From Paracoccaceae bacterium (GTDB lineage Bacteria > Pseudomonadota > Alphaproteobacteria > Rhodobacterales > Rhodobacteraceae), in assembly GCA_020852535.1 (NCBI GenBank), contig JADZAO010000039.1, positions 1-13,834 of the forward strand: a stretch of 13,834 bases of DNA, in the 5' to 3' direction. This document shows, piece after piece, positions 13,372 through 13,834 of this stretch; position 1 is the stretch's first letter, and each line of letters begins with the position of its first letter. Below the pieces are notes generated by a model, which worked only from the letters and a program-made list of their open reading frames with translations, was not told where the DNA came from and did no database searches. A program made the translations under genes and the position numbers.

Positions 13372-13454
13372 GTTTCGTCCCTTCGTCTCTTGACCAGTCG
13401 CACCGTTATCCCAACTCCCGCTAGGTAAAAGCGCAACTTATGGCACTTTGCGAC

Positions 13455-13469
13455 TGCAATACTTTTGCA
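13455..13469. promoter_or_regulatory. Inverted repeat in the ccoN core promoter
   Basis: TGCAA-TACTT-TTGCA is a 5-5-5 inverted repeat that sits where the -10 box and start site should be if the Fnr box acts in class II fashion; on the minus strand AAGTAT (13464-13459) inside it may be the -10. It could be an operator for a second regulator. Confidence 0.35.
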
Positions 13470-13489
13470 ATCACAGAAAAAATACCACC

Positions 13490-13503
13490 TTGATCCATAT
13501 CAA
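13490..13503 (-). promoter_or_regulatory. Fnr/FixK-type box upstream of ccoNOQP
   Basis: TTGATCCATATCAA matches TTGAT-N4-ATCAA at all ten fixed positions, 118 bases before the ccoN ATG. A -10-like element about 28-35 bases downstream places the box near -42 to -45, close to the class II position. FnrL control of ccoNOQP is known in Rhodobacter, which supports the call. Confidence 0.87.
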
Positions 13504-13834
13504 CCACTTGCACGCCCAACTTTAAGTGAAGTCAGTACGACCTACACGTGTTAGGCTTCACGCGTCTCAATTGGTAAGGAGGTGTTCATACAGCTTACAA
13601 GTCTTTGTTTAGCATCATAACCCATCCCGCCTAAGCAAAAGCTACCAGCGCTGCCAAAGTAGCTGCAGCAAATAATACTCATCTCAATATTCTTGCCCTC
13701 GACAACGACCGGACGCAGATCAACTATTCCTGTATTGGTTCGCACACCGTGGTGCTACAAACCGCAATGAACCACACCGAGAAAAATAAGCGTGAAATCA
13801 AAAAAGCCTTCCGCACATCAAAAAACTCAGCAAA
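13504..13834. other. Upstream flank of ccoN, no gene recognised
   Basis: I can assign no gene here. A 64-codon minus frame (13745-13551, GTG start) encodes a peptide with CCSYFGSAGSFCLGG but has no ribosome site and no family that I recognise. A minus frame enters from the window edge and stops at 13724; it could be the tail of a neighbouring gene (hydrophobic segment FLISRLFFSVWFIAV). On the + strand an ATG at 13767 starts a Lys/Arg-rich frame that is open to the edge but has no ribosome site. AAGGAGGTG occurs at 13576-13584 (+) without a usable start after it. AGCTAC/GTAGCT arms (13640-13645, 13659-13664) form a small inverted repeat. Confidence 0.45.

Noticed and set aside
13576..13584. 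Perfect Shine-Dalgarno-like AAGGAGGTG on the + strand
   Set aside because: The only possible frame after it is 12 codons from an overlapping GTG, so a real leader peptide is unlikely.
1..13834. Search for CRISPR arrays, insertion sequences, tRNA or phage genes
   Set aside because: No spaced direct repeats, transposase motifs, cloverleaf candidates or phage-type genes were seen in reading both strands by eye.

Overview
The window looks like core chromosome from an alphaproteobacterium, most likely Rhodobacterales (Roseobacter clade). The indicators are: a CcoN with the N-terminus and signature blocks of the Rhodobacter type, divergent hemC/hemE, a ClpS ending in HPLQCTMEKE, a SPOR-tailed D,D-carboxypeptidase, and FnrL-type sites (TTGAT-N4-ATCAA) before the cbb3 oxidase genes. 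GC content looks moderate by eye, and the + strand is richer in C and A than in G and T whichever strand is coding.

Layout. Positions 1-562 (-) hold the N-terminal 187 residues of HemC, divergent from hemE at 658-1689 (+). A 272-base convergent gap leads to clpS at 1962-2312 (-), which is divergent from a HAD-family hydrolase at 2495-3202 (+). A + strand terminator follows, then a terminator facing the minus strand, and then the SPOR-domain D-alanyl-D-alanine carboxypeptidase at 3377-4945 (+). A 341-base gap (4946-5286) with no gene that I recognise separates it from two minus-strand operons. These are ccoGHIS (9500 down to 5287; assembly and copper delivery) and ccoNOQP (13371 down to 9937; structural subunits of cbb3 cytochrome c oxidase). 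The short ccoS gene (52 codons) is included.

How the genes work together. CcoN, CcoO and CcoP form the heme-copper oxidase with CcoQ as a stabilising subunit. CcoI exports copper for the CuB centre, CcoG reduces copper and binds Fe-S clusters, and CcoH and CcoS assist assembly. Both operons have a perfect Fnr/FixK-type box upstream, so they should be switched on together when oxygen is low. A long structured terminator after ccoP makes ccoGHIS depend on its own box. HemC and HemE act earlier, in the tetrapyrrole pathway that supplies the oxidase's hemes. ClpS, the HAD protein and DacA belong to other processes (N-degron proteolysis, unknown small-molecule dephosphorylation, peptidoglycan trimming).

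I found no insertion sequence, CRISPR array, tRNA, rRNA or clear sign of horizontal transfer, and no wholly new system. The most unusual signals are regulatory. One is an orphan minus-facing terminator in the dacA leader; because I see no terminator after ccoS, it could be the end of a long FnrL-driven antisense transcript across dacA. Others are inverted repeats next to both Fnr boxes, palindromes in the ccoP-ccoG spacer, a 10-bp-phased TGACAA repeat between hemC and hemE, non-ATG starts, and a possible reading-frame problem at the ClpS N-terminus.
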